From assembly GCF_021390675.1 (NCBI RefSeq), contig NZ_JAJEJV010000004.1, forward strand, positions 930,001-994,000: a stretch of 64,000 nucleotides of DNA, written 5' to 3'. Of the stretch, positions 63,812-64,000 are shown in pieces. A program made the position numbers and the translations under genes. This stretch comes from Dyella sp. 2HG41-7 (GTDB taxonomy: Bacteria > Pseudomonadota > Gammaproteobacteria > Xanthomonadales > Rhodanobacteraceae). Below the pieces are notes generated by a model that was not told where the DNA came from, made no database searches, and was given only the letters and a program-made list of their open reading frames with translations. Positions within the stretch are counted from its first letter, which is position 1. Every line of letters begins with the position of its first letter.

Positions 63812-64000
63812 ATGTCCACGTCTCCTCGCAACCATCCTGGTCAGCCACCCAAAGACATCGCCCAGAGGTTGAGAAACTGGGTTTGGTACTGGTTGGTGAA
63901 GCAGATCACCGGCAAGTCCGACGAGCGATTGGATGAGGACTATCTGCCGCACGGCACGGCCGAGGGTGCGCGACTGCGGTTCTTTCAACGGGTGCGCAGT
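63812..64000 (+). CDS. N-terminal part of an unrecognised gene leaving the right edge
   Basis: An open frame of 63 codons from ATG 63812 to the window end without a stop. The visible product (IAQRLRNWVWYWLVKQITG, DERLDEDYLPHGTAEGARLRFFQRV) has protein-like composition and amphipathic helices. No ribosome-binding site is obvious. It is divergent from the small regulator-like gene and is likely part of the same accessory element. Confidence 0.55.
   Translation, partial: MSTSPRNHPGQPPKDIAQRLRNWVWYWLVKQITGKSDERLDEDYLPHGTAEGARLRFFQRVRS

Overview
The window looks like a chromosomal segment of a high-GC gammaproteobacterium of the Xanthomonadales/Lysobacterales, most likely Rhodanobacteraceae (Dyella, Luteibacter, Frateuria or a close relative). 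The reasons are the large TonB-dependent receptors (TBDRs), the TPR-sulfotransferases, a three-domain Grx4/rhodanese protein, a dihydrolipoyl dehydrogenase with its own lipoyl domain, an SAH riboswitch ahead of ahcY, and GC-rich hairpin repeats of the CCCTCTCC...GGAGAGGG type. The assignment is by gene content and eye, not by database search.

Positions 1-17 kb are an accessory surface/modification region: three TBDRs (one cut by the left edge), three TPR proteins ending in a tyrosylprotein-sulfotransferase-like PAPS domain, a PKHD-type Fe(II)/2-oxoglutarate hydroxylase (PiuC family), and a TPR protein ending in an aspartyl/asparaginyl beta-hydroxylase domain. A Grx4-like protein and an LpxH-like phosphoesterase sit among them. 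The repeated pairing of outer-membrane receptors with putative sulfation and hydroxylation enzymes is the most interesting feature here. The second receptor is preceded by an unusual helically phased array of GTAAGT/ACTTAC half-sites.

Positions 17-47 kb are mostly housekeeping: an SGNH hydrolase with an AlaA-like aminotransferase, rsgA with a QEGLA-family putative metallopeptidase, maeB, aceE, a DUF883 protein, an MFS exporter, a membrane LytTR regulator, several small lipoproteins and exported proteins, stress and redox proteins (ferritin-like, Usp, exported BCP-type peroxiredoxin), two DUF2884 paralogues, a PanE-type reductase with an FAD dehydrogenase, a GH18 protein, an MscS channel, and aceF-lpdA. 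The pyruvate dehydrogenase genes are split: aceE is about 16 kb from aceF-lpdA, yet both transcription units carry the same CATACGTATG palindrome upstream. A two-module GC-rich repeat is inserted in frame in the lpdA linker.

Positions 47-61 kb hold dinB, an ATP-grasp protein, an APC permease next to a secreted clan GH-A glycoside hydrolase, ahcY with its riboswitch divergent from ppc, uup, and a D,D-carboxypeptidase. From about 60.95 kb to the right edge the content becomes accessory: unrecognised winged-helix-like genes with AT-richer sequence, an IS1595-family transposase, a small DNA-binding-type protein, and a gene leaving the window. No tRNA, rRNA or CRISPR array was seen.
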